Notes: generated by a model not told the origin, from the letters alone. Shown: positions 26,235 through 36,527, counted from the first letter of the stretch. The stretch is DNA of 64,000 nt from JALOAD01 sp023228995 [NCBI: Candidatus Muiribacterium halophilum] (GCA_023228995.1 JALOAD010000002.1:106712-170711), one strand, 5' to 3'. Numbers and translations are program-made.

Positions 26235-26954
26235 TTAAAAAAAAACAGCTTTATCTATTTCAAATATACTGTTTACTTTATCAGAAAATATCCACTCACT
26301 TTGATTTATATCAATTTTTCTTTCTCTAGTATATATTCCATGTTCTGTAAGAATAAAAGGTTTTTCTCGAATTATTGAAACAACAGAACCTGCAAATCCT
26401 GCATAACCTGTCGATACACTGTGGTAAATTTCGCTTTGAGGTATTTTTTTTATAAAACTCATTATTTTTAAAAAAGGTTCACATATAAAACCAACATTCC
26501 AATATAAATCCATAAATGAATTATCATCTGCATATTTTTTTGCAAGATCTACAACCATTGAATAAAAATATTTACTATTAAAAATATTTTCATTATTTGG
26601 AGATATTTTAATGAAATATTTAAGCCATTCTTCTAGCTTATTATTAAAATTTTCTTTATTTAAAATATTTTCCATTAAATCATGAGTTTTTATAAAAAAT
26701 TCAAGTGGAATTTTTTTATTATCAGCTTTTAAATTTTTATCAAAAAGAAATAATTCTTTATATTCAATAAGATTTTTAGGAAAATCATAATTTTTATTTA
26801 AGCAATCTTCTTTTTTACTCCCAATAAAAAAAACCGAAAAACTAATATCAGGCATATTACTTATAATCTTATGTATCCAGTCGCCAACTCCACCTCGAAC
26901 ATAAGGATAAGAACCTTCACTTATAATACAAACATTACTTTTTATAATTCCCAA
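26235..26954 (-). pseudogene. pelF: PelF glycosyltransferase, N-terminal part (before frameshift)
   Basis: 239 residues with the PelF N-terminal signature: VCIISEGSYPYVRGGVGDWIHKII and later PFILTEHGIYTRERKIDINQSEW. The frame stops just after KAVFF at a run of nine Ts followed by six As (minus strand; plus 26231-26245). With eight Ts the frame would run on into the C-terminal part with perfect family sequence, so one base separates them. Causes could be a sequencing error at a homopolymer, a true frameshift mutation, or expression through slippage on the T run. ATG 26954 overlaps pelE by 13 nt. Confidence 0.85.
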
Positions 26955-27775
26955 AAACCTACCACCTCTTTTAGTTTTTCATTAAGTTCTCTTTCTTTTG
27001 AAAGCCAACTTAAAATATCAATCATCTTTTTATACTCTCCTTCATAGAAAAATATTTCTGCAAGATATGAAATAGTATTTGCATTAGGAGTATCGCTGAT
27101 CATTAATTTACCAAACCACATCTTTGCTTCTCTATACATTCCATCGTTAAGATAAAATTTGCCAAGTAGAAAATAAATTTCATTATACTCATCATCATTT
27201 TCTTCCATAAATTCAAGCATTAAAGTACAAGCTTTTCTTGTATAATACTTTCTTAAATTTTCTGTTGCATAACCAAAATAGCAATAATTAAAATAAGAAT
27301 TACATAATGAAATAAGTTTTTTTACATTTTTTTTTGTTTCATATTCTTTAGAGGTTTTTTTAATGTTTTTTAAAAGCAACTCTTCTTTATGGCTTATTGT
27401 TGAAGAAGAAATTATTTGCGATTCTACATTATTACTTCTTCCTAGATTTTTTAAAAAATATAGAGAATGATTTTCTGGAAATAATTTTTCTCTATAAGTA
27501 TAAAAAATAAGATCATTATCAATTTTTATAGTTTGATTAATGTTTTTTATAATTTTTTCTTCAGGAAGATAGAATGTTTCATATTTTAATTCTTTTAATT
27601 TGTCATAATCTTTTTGTAAATAATAAATTAATATCAAAACAAATGGCGAAGAAAATATTATAATACTTCCTGGAAATAAAATAAGTAATAATACTTTTTT
27701 ATTTTTTGAATAAAAAATTCCAATAAATAATGTAAAAACAATTAGAAAAAAATGAATTTTAAGATAATAATTCAT
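26942..27775 (-). CDS. pelE: PelE-like inner-membrane TPR protein
   Basis: 277 residues from ATG 27775. That start is preferred to the upstream one at 27853 because GGGTGA lies 5 nt before it and the protein then opens with membrane segments (residues 5-20 and 27-50) instead of lying 95 nt inside pelD. The cytoplasmic part (about 110-277) contains TPR-like helices (YNEIYFLLGKFYLNDGMYREAKMWFGKL). Position between pelD and pelF and the layout of two membrane helices plus TPR match PelE, which binds PelD in the synthase complex. Sequence similarity is weak, so the call rests partly on synteny. Confidence 0.75.
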   Translation of the reverse strand: MNYYLKIHFFLIVFTLFIGIFYSKNKKVLLLILFPGSIIIFSSPFVLILIYYLQKDYDKLKELKYETFYLPEEKIIKNINQTIKIDNDLIFYTYREKLFPENHSLYFLKNLGRSNNVESQIISSSTISHKEELLLKNIKKTSKEYETKKNVKKLISLCNSYFNYCYFGYATENLRKYYTRKACTLMLEFMEENDDEYNEIYFLLGKFYLNDGMYREAKMWFGKLMISDTPNANTISYLAEIFFYEGEYKKMIDILSWLSKERELNEKLKEVVGFWEL

Positions 27776-29078
27776 TAAGTTCACCCGGACTTGGTATTTC
27801 TGGATTTTTTGTATCATTTGAATATTCCATAAATAATAAATTATAATCTTCACTTGTTAAAAAAATTTCTTCAAGAGCATGTTCAAGCTTAGAATTAAAA
27901 ACAGTTTTAGAAGATGAATCCATAAGATTTAGACATATTCCAATTAAATGATTTTCATCATCTAATATAGCTATAAAGTCTGAAGAAAATAATATATTTC
28001 TTATTTTTAATACAGTTTGATCAAGTAAATCCGCATTATTTATTTTTATAAAAGCAAGTGTAAATATATATCCTGGAAATTTTTGAACATAATTAATATA
28101 AGTAAATACTTTTTCGTAAAAATATTTACCTGTATAAATAAGAAGTTCTTTTGAATAGAAATTATCATTATTAGCTAGAGGAAGAAATTCTTTTTCATAT
28201 ATAACATCAGCAATAAGAGTCAAAACTGTATTTATAAGCGATATATTATAATCATTCATTGCTACAAAAGATATTTTCTTTACAATAAGAATTCCTAAAA
28301 AATTATTTTTTTTGTAAATTATAGGTATAGCCATGATTATTGAATCAGGTTTAAGTGTTTCACCGGGATTTTTTAATATATCTTTTATAGTTATTATAGT
28401 ATGTTTTTCAATACAAAGCTTTATTATAGTACAGTTTTTTACATCCAATTCTTTATTATAATCCATATAATTACCAGAAACTGCTTTTAATATAAACTTT
28501 TCATCTTTCAACAAATAAATCCCAGCATCAAGAATACTATTATGTCTATTAAAAAAATAAAGTGTTTCAGAATAAAGTGCTTCTATTGAAGTTTGTTTTA
28601 ACACCTTATAATCATTTAATATTGTGTTTATCTGAGCGTTTATAATTATCATTTTCCTTGTTATATTTTCATAAGCTTTATTTAATAATATATATTTTTT
28701 ACTTATTTCATTAAGTTTTTCATTAACTTCATTTAAAGCACCTTCTGCTTTCCATTTACTTCGTATATTTTTAGTTGCAATATCTGATGAAAACATTGTC
28801 AATAATATCATTAAAAAAATATTAGAATAATCATGGAAATTTAGTTTTTCACTTAATGAGAATTTTATATATAATATCCAAAATGTTGTTGATACTGTAA
28901 TTACCCATGGAGCAAGTGTTGAACCATATTTAACTCCTATAAGAATTGCCGGAATAAAAAATATAGTAATATAATCTAGTTTAAAACCGTAAAATTCAAA
29001 TAAAACAGTGTTTACTGTAAATATAATAAATACAGTAAGTATATTCCATAATAATTTCTTTCTTATTTCTTTATTCAA
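27759..29078 (-). CDS. pelD: PelD with degenerate c-di-GMP site
   Basis: 439 residues: four membrane segments (about 8-110), a coiled coil (115-150), a GAF domain (about 155-310) and a degenerate GGDEF domain (about 315-420). Pseudomonas PelD binds c-di-GMP through R367xxD370 and R402 of the last domain and thereby switches on Pel synthesis. Here the equivalent motif is FSSD (364-367), and there is no arginine at all after residue 360, so both ligand arginines are missing. The GGDEF motif itself is DDENH. PelD may still hold the complex together. It overlaps pelB by 8 nt and pelE by 17 nt. Confidence 0.88.
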   Translation of the reverse strand: MNKEIRKKLLWNILTVFIIFTVNTVLFEFYGFKLDYITIFFIPAILIGVKYGSTLAPWVITVSTTFWILYIKFSLSEKLNFHDYSNIFLMILLTMFSSDIATKNIRSKWKAEGALNEVNEKLNEISKKYILLNKAYENITRKMIIINAQINTILNDYKVLKQTSIEALYSETLYFFNRHNSILDAGIYLLKDEKFILKAVSGNYMDYNKELDVKNCTIIKLCIEKHTIITIKDILKNPGETLKPDSIIMAIPIIYKKNNFLGILIVKKISFVAMNDYNISLINTVLTLIADVIYEKEFLPLANNDNFYSKELLIYTGKYFYEKVFTYINYVQKFPGYIFTLAFIKINNADLLDQTVLKIRNILFSSDFIAILDDENHLIGICLNLMDSSSKTVFNSKLEHALEEIFLTSEDYNLLFMEYSNDTKNPEIPSPGELNELLS

Positions 29079-31851
29079 AATTCCTACCTGCCTTTATGTA
29101 ATAATTTTTTTCTGATTTGTTATTTATACTTATATTAAACTCAAATATAAAATTATTCCATGAATTTAAAATATAATTAATAAGTCCAGAAAACTCTCCT
29201 GAATTAATATTTTTATAAAATCCAACACTAACAACTTCTTTGTAATTTAAATTATTTGAATAAAACTTAATACCTAAACCTAAAGAAGTTGATTTATCAT
29301 TATAATAACTATCAATTACATTATTTAAAGGAATTTTGTTTATAAATATATCAGAAAATTCACTATAATCAATGTTAGATTTAAATAATGATGAATTAAA
29401 AGAATAAAATAAAGATGATTTATTATTGATTTTATTTTCATTATATAATGAAAATCCTGAGATTTGTCCTAAACTTTTTAAATTTTGAATATATAAAGTG
29501 AAATTCAAAAAAGATTTCTCGTAATTGAAATTTTTGGATATATTTATATAATCATAAGTTAAACTATTTATAAATTGTCTATCTTCTTTAGATAATAAAT
29601 TTAGACCTAAATTAATATCTATATCTTTATATTTTTTTGAAAAAGAAATACCAGGATTTAACTTATTATCTTTATTGTTTTTTAACTCTAAAAACGAGTT
29701 TTTATTAATAATATAATTCAAAACAATCAAATCTCTTTGCATTTTTTGGTATTCAATTGAAGATTTTTGTTTTAAATTCCAAATATTTATGTCAAAACTC
29801 CCAATATTTTCTAAAAACAACATTGTTTTACTAATATATTCGCTTTCTTTTGCATAACTCAAAGAATATTTTTTATTTTTAAGTTCTGAAAGCATATAAT
29901 AATATGAATCTAAATACTGCGGATCTTTCTTTTTTATATATATATGTTTTAAAAACGAATGAGCTTTTTTAATATTTTTACCATTTATAAGCGTTGACAT
30001 TATTTCATACCAATTATTATTTTCTTTTGATAAAATTCCATATTTATAAATATTTATCAAATCTTTTTTATAAAGATAATATAGATAATAATAATAATTT
30101 AAATCATCTTCTAAAATATTATCTTTATAAATATCAACATGGTATTTTAGTTTTTCAATATCGCTCATATATATTGATTCAATAAAAAATAAGATATAAT
30201 CTTTTTTATTTTCTGATTTTTCAAATAATATTATTAAATCTTTATATTGTTTTTTATTATATAAAACATAAAATAAAGCTTGTTCTGAATTAAAATTTCT
30301 TTCAATATAATCAAGAGTTTTATTAAAATTAATATTATCATTATTGTTTTTATAAATATCTAAAGCAGATAAACTTAAATATAAAGATGGATTGTTTATG
30401 AGTTTATATTGTTTTAAAAAACTAATGTTTTCTTTTAGCTCAATATATATATTTGCTTTTTGAATTGCTATATCCTCATTTATTGGATTTTCTTCTTTAT
30501 CGAGTAAATACAAAGCTTTGTCAAAATTCTTAAGATCTATATTTATTAAAGCAGCATTGTAGAATTTTTTAGCTTTTTCAAGATAAAAAGCAGTTTTTTC
30601 CATATTTTCCATTTCAGCATAAAAAGAAGCGATAATTTCATTATCTGTAAATATTTCTTCAGGAAGATAATTTTTTCTAATTTCAGGAATTGTGTAAAAT
30701 ATAGCGATTTTTTGTTCTGTATTTAATTTTAAAAACAAAGAATTAAATTTATCCTCAGATATATTTTTATTTGACAATACAAGAAAATTATAAATATGAG
30801 ATTTATCTTCATGTTCTTTTATATAAATTTCCAGATAATGTAATGCTTTAGCAAAATTGCCCAGTTTTATATTATTAAAATAAATAGCATAAAGAAAATC
30901 TCCTCTTTTTTCTGGAAACATATCAAATAATATTTCAAGCAATTGAATATAAGTTTTTTTATTTATAAAGTTAGAAATAGAAAGACATTTTGAAAGAACT
31001 TCCCAATTTTTAAGTATAATAGGTTTTTTAACTGCAAAATTAAGAGCATCATCAAATTTCCTAGTATAATAAAAAGAAAAAAATACTTTTTCATAATATT
31101 GTGGATATTTTGAAATATTCTTAATACTTAATATATTATTAATATTGTTAATTACAAATGAAAAATTTTTAATTGTAAAATTATAATCAATTAATAACAT
31201 GTTTTTATTATCAATATCTTTAATTTTATATATGTTTTTTTCAAAAAAATCATAATCAGCATAGTAAATATTTTGTTTTAAGTATTGCAATAACTCATTA
31301 TCTGTTAAATTATCATAATTAGATATTTTTTTTAAAGCATTATAATTAATCGTTTCATTATAAACAGAAACATTGTAAATATCTTTTAAAAGGTTTAAAT
31401 CATCAGTTTTTTCTATTATTTCAAGAATAGTATTTGTTTCATTAGTATATGTTTCACCCCATAGTATAGATAAATAAAGAGGTTTTGCATAAACACCACT
31501 ATATTTTAATAGTTTTTTATAGATTTTTTTTGCATTATTAAATTCTCTTTTATAAATAAAATATTCAGCACATAAAGAATTTAACTCAATATTATCAGGA
31601 TTTTTATATAATGCTTTTTTTAAATATAAATAGGAAGTATTATAATAAACTGGATTTTGTGTGGAAAAATACAAATTTTTATAGTTTTCAGCAAGTTTTG
31701 TATAAAAAACAGGATAAGTAAAAGCTAATTCTTCCATAACCTCAATATCTTTATATGTTTTATCATTAGATATGACAGAAGGAATAAAGCTGTGAACTGC
31801 CAGTAAAACAATTAAAAAACTAAACCAAACTACAATATTAGAATATTTCAT
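29071..31851 (-). CDS. pelB: PelB-like TPR and outer-membrane porin protein
   Basis: 926 residues. A single N-terminal membrane helix (7-27) is followed by about 650 residues of TPR-type helices (for example YLYLKKALYKNPDNIELNSLCAEYFIYKREFNNAKKIYKKLL). A C-terminal barrel of about 230 residues (720-926) has alternating strands. In Pel systems PelB guides PelA by its TPRs and exports the polymer through its barrel. It is shorter than the Pseudomonas protein (about 1193) but has the same plan. No separate pelC lipoprotein gene lies between pelB and pelD, although PelC normally funnels polymer into PelB. Overlaps pelA by 14 nt and pelD by 8 nt. Confidence 0.85.
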   Translation of the reverse strand: MKYSNIVVWFSFLIVLLAVHSFIPSVISNDKTYKDIEVMEELAFTYPVFYTKLAENYKNLYFSTQNPVYYNTSYLYLKKALYKNPDNIELNSLCAEYFIYKREFNNAKKIYKKLLKYSGVYAKPLYLSILWGETYTNETNTILEIIEKTDDLNLLKDIYNVSVYNETINYNALKKISNYDNLTDNELLQYLKQNIYYADYDFFEKNIYKIKDIDNKNMLLIDYNFTIKNFSFVINNINNILSIKNISKYPQYYEKVFFSFYYTRKFDDALNFAVKKPIILKNWEVLSKCLSISNFINKKTYIQLLEILFDMFPEKRGDFLYAIYFNNIKLGNFAKALHYLEIYIKEHEDKSHIYNFLVLSNKNISEDKFNSLFLKLNTEQKIAIFYTIPEIRKNYLPEEIFTDNEIIASFYAEMENMEKTAFYLEKAKKFYNAALINIDLKNFDKALYLLDKEENPINEDIAIQKANIYIELKENISFLKQYKLINNPSLYLSLSALDIYKNNNDNINFNKTLDYIERNFNSEQALFYVLYNKKQYKDLIILFEKSENKKDYILFFIESIYMSDIEKLKYHVDIYKDNILEDDLNYYYYLYYLYKKDLINIYKYGILSKENNNWYEIMSTLINGKNIKKAHSFLKHIYIKKKDPQYLDSYYYMLSELKNKKYSLSYAKESEYISKTMLFLENIGSFDINIWNLKQKSSIEYQKMQRDLIVLNYIINKNSFLELKNNKDNKLNPGISFSKKYKDIDINLGLNLLSKEDRQFINSLTYDYINISKNFNYEKSFLNFTLYIQNLKSLGQISGFSLYNENKINNKSSLFYSFNSSLFKSNIDYSEFSDIFINKIPLNNVIDSYYNDKSTSLGLGIKFYSNNLNYKEVVSVGFYKNINSGEFSGLINYILNSWNNFIFEFNISINNKSEKNYYIKAGRNFE

Positions 31852-34477
31852 ATTCTCCAGATTTTATTTTTTTAAGATTTCCAATCAAAATGTTATTTTC
31901 ATAAACTTTATATTTTTCAACTAGATGATTTTCAACTATGCCTAAATCAATGTTAAAAATAGCTTTTATAGGTATATGCGAATATTTTTTAGGAGTTTTT
32001 AAAAAAATTGTTTTTTCATTTTCATTTATATTGATATTATCAATAATTTTGTTACATTCTTTAAGTATTACATTATAAATATGTTTTTTTTCATTAAAAA
32101 CCAATACAGTTTTTTCAGAATTTCCAGTAAAAATATACTCAGTATTATTAATAATATTTTTACCAATTATATTTTGTGATTTTATAAAATCTATTTTTTT
32201 ATCAGTAAAATTTTTAAATGATCGTACTTTTGAATTTGTAATAATAAATGTATTTTTATCTTTTTTTTCAATTTCAGTATTAAAATATGAATTTATTATA
32301 TCAAGATAATCAGAAGTAAAAATAAAACATAAATTCATTTTATTAAGTTCTTCAATTATAGTTTGCAGAGCTTTAAGACCTGGTATTTTTTCAACAACAT
32401 AAAAATGAAAATAAAGATCAACTGGTTTTAATAAAAAAGGACTTCCTGTGTTTTTATAAGTTTCAATAACATTTTTGAAATTATAAAAATTTTCTTCCCA
32501 ACCATTTGTAAAAATAAATTCATTTTGAGATTGAGCATAAATTTGTTTATATTTTCCGACTTGAGAATATGATGGTTTTAAATATGAATAAGAATTATGT
32601 TCAGTATCAAATATAGGATCTCCTCCATTAATAGTATAAATATTATTTTTATAAGCTATATCCAAAAAATATTCAGTAGGAAGACAATCACCAGTCAAAA
32701 AATAATTATATACAGTTTTATCAGAAATTTGTTTAAGAGTATTAATAGAACCTAATATTTCTTTTTCAAAATCAATTTTATCATAACCTTCTATATCAAT
32801 ATTATGTCCATGTTCTTTATTTGACCTTCCTTCAAGCATAAAAAACGGATGTGAATACGAATGAGATGCAATTTCAATATTAGAGTCTGAAAGATTTTTA
32901 ATATAATCTATAAAAAATTCTGCTTTTTTTTCAGTCTTTTTTTCAAGAAAACCAGTAATTATTGAATAAGAAAAATTAATCAAAGGATTTTTTAAAGTGA
33001 TTTCTTCATGCATTATCTCAAGACATGATTTTTGCGGATAAATAAGACAATCTGAATTAAAACCATCAGCGTCTAAATGAGAAAATCCAATTCTTTTTCC
33101 GCTAATTGAAGAAATATCAAGAGCAGGAAAATCAGGTTTTAGAAAATCTTCAAACAAAAGAAATGGATTAATATTCCATAAAAAATCATCTTCTCCAATT
33201 TGAGTAATCGGTTCAAAAAGCATAATTAATCTATCTTCTGACATATATCCCAAACTCCCTTCACTAGTAGATACAATATCTTTATAAGGATGTTCTTTTA
33301 TAGCTCCAGAAACAAAATAATTATCATTTGAAAACTCAAAACCTATATATTCAGATTTTTTAGTTATATTTAATTCTTTATCAATTAAAAAATTATGATA
33401 TTTAATATTTTTAAGAATATTCTCATCTAAAATATTTTCATTTAAATCGCCAATATAAATAATTTTTTTATTATTAAATCTTTTCAAAATATTGTAAACA
33501 AATTTGCTATTATAAATTTCATCGCCTTTATTCCATATAATTAAACCACTATATTTTGTTATATCATCAGGTAATGTATTATCGTTTACATTTAAATAAT
33601 CTAAAACATAACCAAAATACTCAAAATATATTTGTAAATATTTGTTAACATCATTAAACCAAGCGTTTTTTTGATTATTAAGAACAAGAAATCTATTTTT
33701 AATTTTATTATTTAATATCCATGTATGTTCAAGAGATATATCTGAAAAATAAGGTTTAATATCTAAAAAACTGTATTTTGTATAATCAATATCAATAGGA
33801 TTTTTTAAAGTTTTAGTTTCAAAATATTCAATCAAAAAAATATTAATTAAAGAGTGATTTTTTTTAATATTATTAATAATATTGAGAGTTTGTTTTTCTT
33901 CTGGGTTTTTAATTATTTTTTTATTTTTAAAATCATATAGATTATAAAGATTTTCAATTAATATACCATTTATATAAGGAGCAAAATTATCAATACCTTC
34001 AAATCCTCTATTAATAATTATTAGTTTTTTTGGAAATTCTTTTTTTATTTTTTCTAATACTATTTTAATATTATCAATAGAACGAGTAAATGGATGTTTT
34101 TCAAAAAAGTAATATGAATCAATATTATCAAGAAAAATACCATCAGAATTTTCAAGTTTTTCTTTAATATTTTTTATATGATATTCAATAAGTTTTTCTT
34201 TAGAATTATCAATTACAAAACTATTCCATGATTCATTTATAACTTTTTCAGTTATTCCATGAATTTCATTAATGCTTTCACCGATTGAATAATAGCTTAA
34301 CCATTTTTTATTTCGATTTTTTGGAATTAGATTTTCTTCTGTAATTATAATATCAAAAAAATCCTCATCTGATAAAGATACAGATGAGTAATTAACTAAA
34401 AATTTTTTTACATCCTCAGCTTGTATATGAATATTTATTATATATACTAAAAATGCTAAAAAGAATAGTTTCTTCAT
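31838..34477 (-). CDS. pelA: PelA, Pel hydrolase/deacetylase
   Basis: 879 residues from ATG 34477, which gives a proper signal peptide (MKKLFFLAFLVYIINIHIQA); the longer frame starts with an unlikely TTG at 34513 inside a promoter. Domain order follows PelA. A GH114-like domain spans about 20-260 (SDGIFLDNIDSYYF, INRGFEGIDNF). A reductase-like linker follows. The polysaccharide deacetylase domain spans about 465-760: HLDADG with His467, Asp469 and Asp471, and IEIASHSYSHPFF. A C-terminal beta domain completes the protein. PelA partly deacetylates Pel in the periplasm and can also cut it. First of the structural pel genes. Confidence 0.9.
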   Translation of the reverse strand: MKKLFFLAFLVYIINIHIQAEDVKKFLVNYSSVSLSDEDFFDIIITEENLIPKNRNKKWLSYYSIGESINEIHGITEKVINESWNSFVIDNSKEKLIEYHIKNIKEKLENSDGIFLDNIDSYYFFEKHPFTRSIDNIKIVLEKIKKEFPKKLIIINRGFEGIDNFAPYINGILIENLYNLYDFKNKKIIKNPEEKQTLNIINNIKKNHSLINIFLIEYFETKTLKNPIDIDYTKYSFLDIKPYFSDISLEHTWILNNKIKNRFLVLNNQKNAWFNDVNKYLQIYFEYFGYVLDYLNVNDNTLPDDITKYSGLIIWNKGDEIYNSKFVYNILKRFNNKKIIYIGDLNENILDENILKNIKYHNFLIDKELNITKKSEYIGFEFSNDNYFVSGAIKEHPYKDIVSTSEGSLGYMSEDRLIMLFEPITQIGEDDFLWNINPFLLFEDFLKPDFPALDISSISGKRIGFSHLDADGFNSDCLIYPQKSCLEIMHEEITLKNPLINFSYSIITGFLEKKTEKKAEFFIDYIKNLSDSNIEIASHSYSHPFFMLEGRSNKEHGHNIDIEGYDKIDFEKEILGSINTLKQISDKTVYNYFLTGDCLPTEYFLDIAYKNNIYTINGGDPIFDTEHNSYSYLKPSYSQVGKYKQIYAQSQNEFIFTNGWEENFYNFKNVIETYKNTGSPFLLKPVDLYFHFYVVEKIPGLKALQTIIEELNKMNLCFIFTSDYLDIINSYFNTEIEKKDKNTFIITNSKVRSFKNFTDKKIDFIKSQNIIGKNIINNTEYIFTGNSEKTVLVFNEKKHIYNVILKECNKIIDNININENEKTIFLKTPKKYSHIPIKAIFNIDLGIVENHLVEKYKVYENNILIGNLKKIKSGEYEIF

Positions 34478-34486
34478 ATTATCAAG

Positions 34487-34513
34487 ATAATATATTTTTT
34501 GTAAAAATGTCAA
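34487..34513 (-). promoter_or_regulatory. promoter immediately before pelA
   Basis: On the minus strand TTGACA (34513-34508) and TATTAT (34492-34487) are 15 bp apart, and the ATG of pelA begins 9 nt after the -10. No ribosome site is present. PelA may therefore be made from its own short-leader or leaderless mRNA besides read-through from the cyclase gene. Confidence 0.45.
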
Positions 34514-34517
34514 TAAA

Positions 34518-36422
34518 TTATTTTAACAGATTTTTTATAGAATCTCTTATTACAATTAGCTCAGGAAGATATTGTGATTTAAAGAATTCTTTTGTATCAT
34601 AAGTATAAAAATCGATTTTATTCTGAATTATTTTGATGCTTTTCTTTAATATTTCTTTGTTTTCATCATTTAAATTGTTTTTGAAAAACTCAACACCTTT
34701 TTCAAGCAAAAAATTATAAGGTCTAAGATCAGATATATTTTCTTCATGAGTTAAATTACTAGTATGAAATTGTTTTTTTGTACTGTTAGTCATTTTTATA
34801 TCGTCTTTTATTTCTGTAATTATTCTATAACAATAATATCTTTGGCTTATATTTGATGAAAACATATTTTCTAAAGCCATTTCAACACTTTTTTCAGGAA
34901 AAGCTGAAATTAAAACATCTAATGTATTATTAGATATTTCAGAATAAAAATTAAAAACATAAATTGATTTAATATTAAAAATATTCTGAGTTCTTAAATT
35001 TTCCCAATCATTATTTGAAGAAAGTTTTTTAAAAAAATTAATTGTTTCTTGCATATCATTAGCATTTGAAGGAGTAAAATATAATAAATTTTTAAAATGA
35101 TAAAGCACTATTAATTTGTTTGACATTCCATGATTTCTAAGTTTAATAAACTGTTTTTTTCTTAATTCATTATCATTTGAAAAATCAAATTCAGTTATTC
35201 TATTCAGAGTTTTATCCTCTTTTTTTTGAATATTACTTATAGTTTCAATTTTGTCCGAATAATCAGTGTGTTTTTCTGGAATTTTATTTTCGTCTATTTT
35301 AATATTTTCTTTTATTTTTTTAAATTCAAATCCATTCACAGTTTTAAGTAATGTTATTATATCATCATCATTTGGATAATTCTGATAAAGAATATTTGAT
35401 AATCTTTCGATTTCATCTTTATTATTGATTTTCATATTCATTTTAAGAAGTTCTTTATTTAGAGTTTTTTTGTAATTTCTACCGGCAAACCAAGCATAAT
35501 CATTTTCTGCTTGAGAAATCAAATCTTCTGCTCTTTTATATTCTCTTGTATTTATTAGAATATTGAATTTCTTTTCAAAAAAAGCTCTATTAGCTTCTAT
35601 TGTATATTTACTATAAGGATATTCAAAATTTATCTTTTTAACAAGAATAGAAGCATTTTCTATATTATTTTTACTCAAATTTATATTAATATTTTTTAGA
35701 ATTCTAAAATCAGTTTCTCTATTGAAATATAAATAGCCTGAAATAACAATTCCTAAAAAGACTAATAAAATAAAAATCTGATAAAAGTTTCTTGAAAAAA
35801 AATTTGGTTGTTTATAATTGTTATTAACAGGTTTTAATGCTGGTTTCTTTTTAAGATATCCTTCATAATCAATCTTTACAGAGTTTATAAGATTAATAAA
35901 ATCGATTTTGTCATAATTAAGATTATATCTATATAATCTAATTTCTTCTTCAATACCTTTAAGTTCTTTTTTACCAAGATCTTCAAAAGAAAATCCATTT
36001 GAATTGCCAAGATCAGCATGAACAGTTTCAGATAAATAAACAGAATCTTCTTCAGATATTGATTCGATTCTTGAAGCTATATTTACAGTTGTACCAAAAA
36101 CATCATTTTTTCTAAATTCAACCGGACCAGTATTTAAACCAATTCTAATATTAAATTTTTCTTTTTCTAAAGCATGAACATTATGTTTTTTTACTCCGTC
36201 TTGCATGAATATCCCGCATAAAAGAGCATTATAAGAAGATCTAAAAGTAACAAGAAGTGAATCTCCTATAGTTTTAATAATCCTACCATTAAAATGATGT
36301 ACTATAGGAATTAGTAATTCTTCATGATTTTTCAAAAATACATTTAATTCAGTTCTTGTCATATTAGAGGATTTTGCAGTAAAATCCTTTATATCAGTAA
36401 ACATTACCGTATATTTATTCAT
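34518..36422 (-). CDS. class III nucleotide cyclase with membrane and C-terminal region
   Basis: 634 residues. The catalytic domain (1-165) looks complete: metal-binding Asp10 (MFTDIKDFT) and Asp54 (KTIGDS), transition-state Asn113 and Arg117 (VNIASR), and Lys50 and Asp106 at the purine-selecting positions, which favour ATP. So cAMP production is likely. One membrane helix follows (about 214-232, FYQIFILLVFLGIVISGYLYF), then about 400 residues of unknown, probably helical and periplasmic sequence. The catalytic domain is thus N-terminal and cytoplasmic. It lies 40 nt upstream of pelA in the same direction, implying a link to Pel control. Confidence 0.85.
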   Translation of the reverse strand: MNKYTVMFTDIKDFTAKSSNMTRTELNVFLKNHEELLIPIVHHFNGRIIKTIGDSLLVTFRSSYNALLCGIFMQDGVKKHNVHALEKEKFNIRIGLNTGPVEFRKNDVFGTTVNIASRIESISEEDSVYLSETVHADLGNSNGFSFEDLGKKELKGIEEEIRLYRYNLNYDKIDFINLINSVKIDYEGYLKKKPALKPVNNNYKQPNFFSRNFYQIFILLVFLGIVISGYLYFNRETDFRILKNININLSKNNIENASILVKKINFEYPYSKYTIEANRAFFEKKFNILINTREYKRAEDLISQAENDYAWFAGRNYKKTLNKELLKMNMKINNKDEIERLSNILYQNYPNDDDIITLLKTVNGFEFKKIKENIKIDENKIPEKHTDYSDKIETISNIQKKEDKTLNRITEFDFSNDNELRKKQFIKLRNHGMSNKLIVLYHFKNLLYFTPSNANDMQETINFFKKLSSNNDWENLRTQNIFNIKSIYVFNFYSEISNNTLDVLISAFPEKSVEMALENMFSSNISQRYYCYRIITEIKDDIKMTNSTKKQFHTSNLTHEENISDLRPYNFLLEKGVEFFKNNLNDENKEILKKSIKIIQNKIDFYTYDTKEFFKSQYLPELIVIRDSIKNLLK

Positions 36423-36446
36423 TAAATAACCATTCGTTTTTCTTTT

Positions 36447-36455
36447 ACTATATCA
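36447..36455 (-). promoter_or_regulatory. extended -10 promoter before the cyclase gene
   Basis: TGATATAGT reads on the minus strand (36455-36447), about 25 nt before the cyclase ATG. It could start a cyclase-pel transcript. No clear ribosome site lies in the leader. Confidence 0.35.
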
Positions 36456-36527
36456 CTTTTATAAAAAAAATTCCAGAAAAAATAATATTGATTAATTTTA
36501 ATTAACTTTTTATGGTTTTTATATAGT

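Noticed and set aside
25469-26954. Two separate glycosyltransferase genes
   Set aside because: The halves align to the two parts of one PelF, and one base at a T-run restores a single frame.
27759-29078. Active diguanylate cyclase in PelD
   Set aside because: GGDEF is replaced by DDENH and the inhibitory-site arginines are missing.
34478-34513. Longer PelA from a TTG start
   Set aside because: It would put 12 residues before the signal peptide, and the TTG overlaps a TTGACA promoter box.
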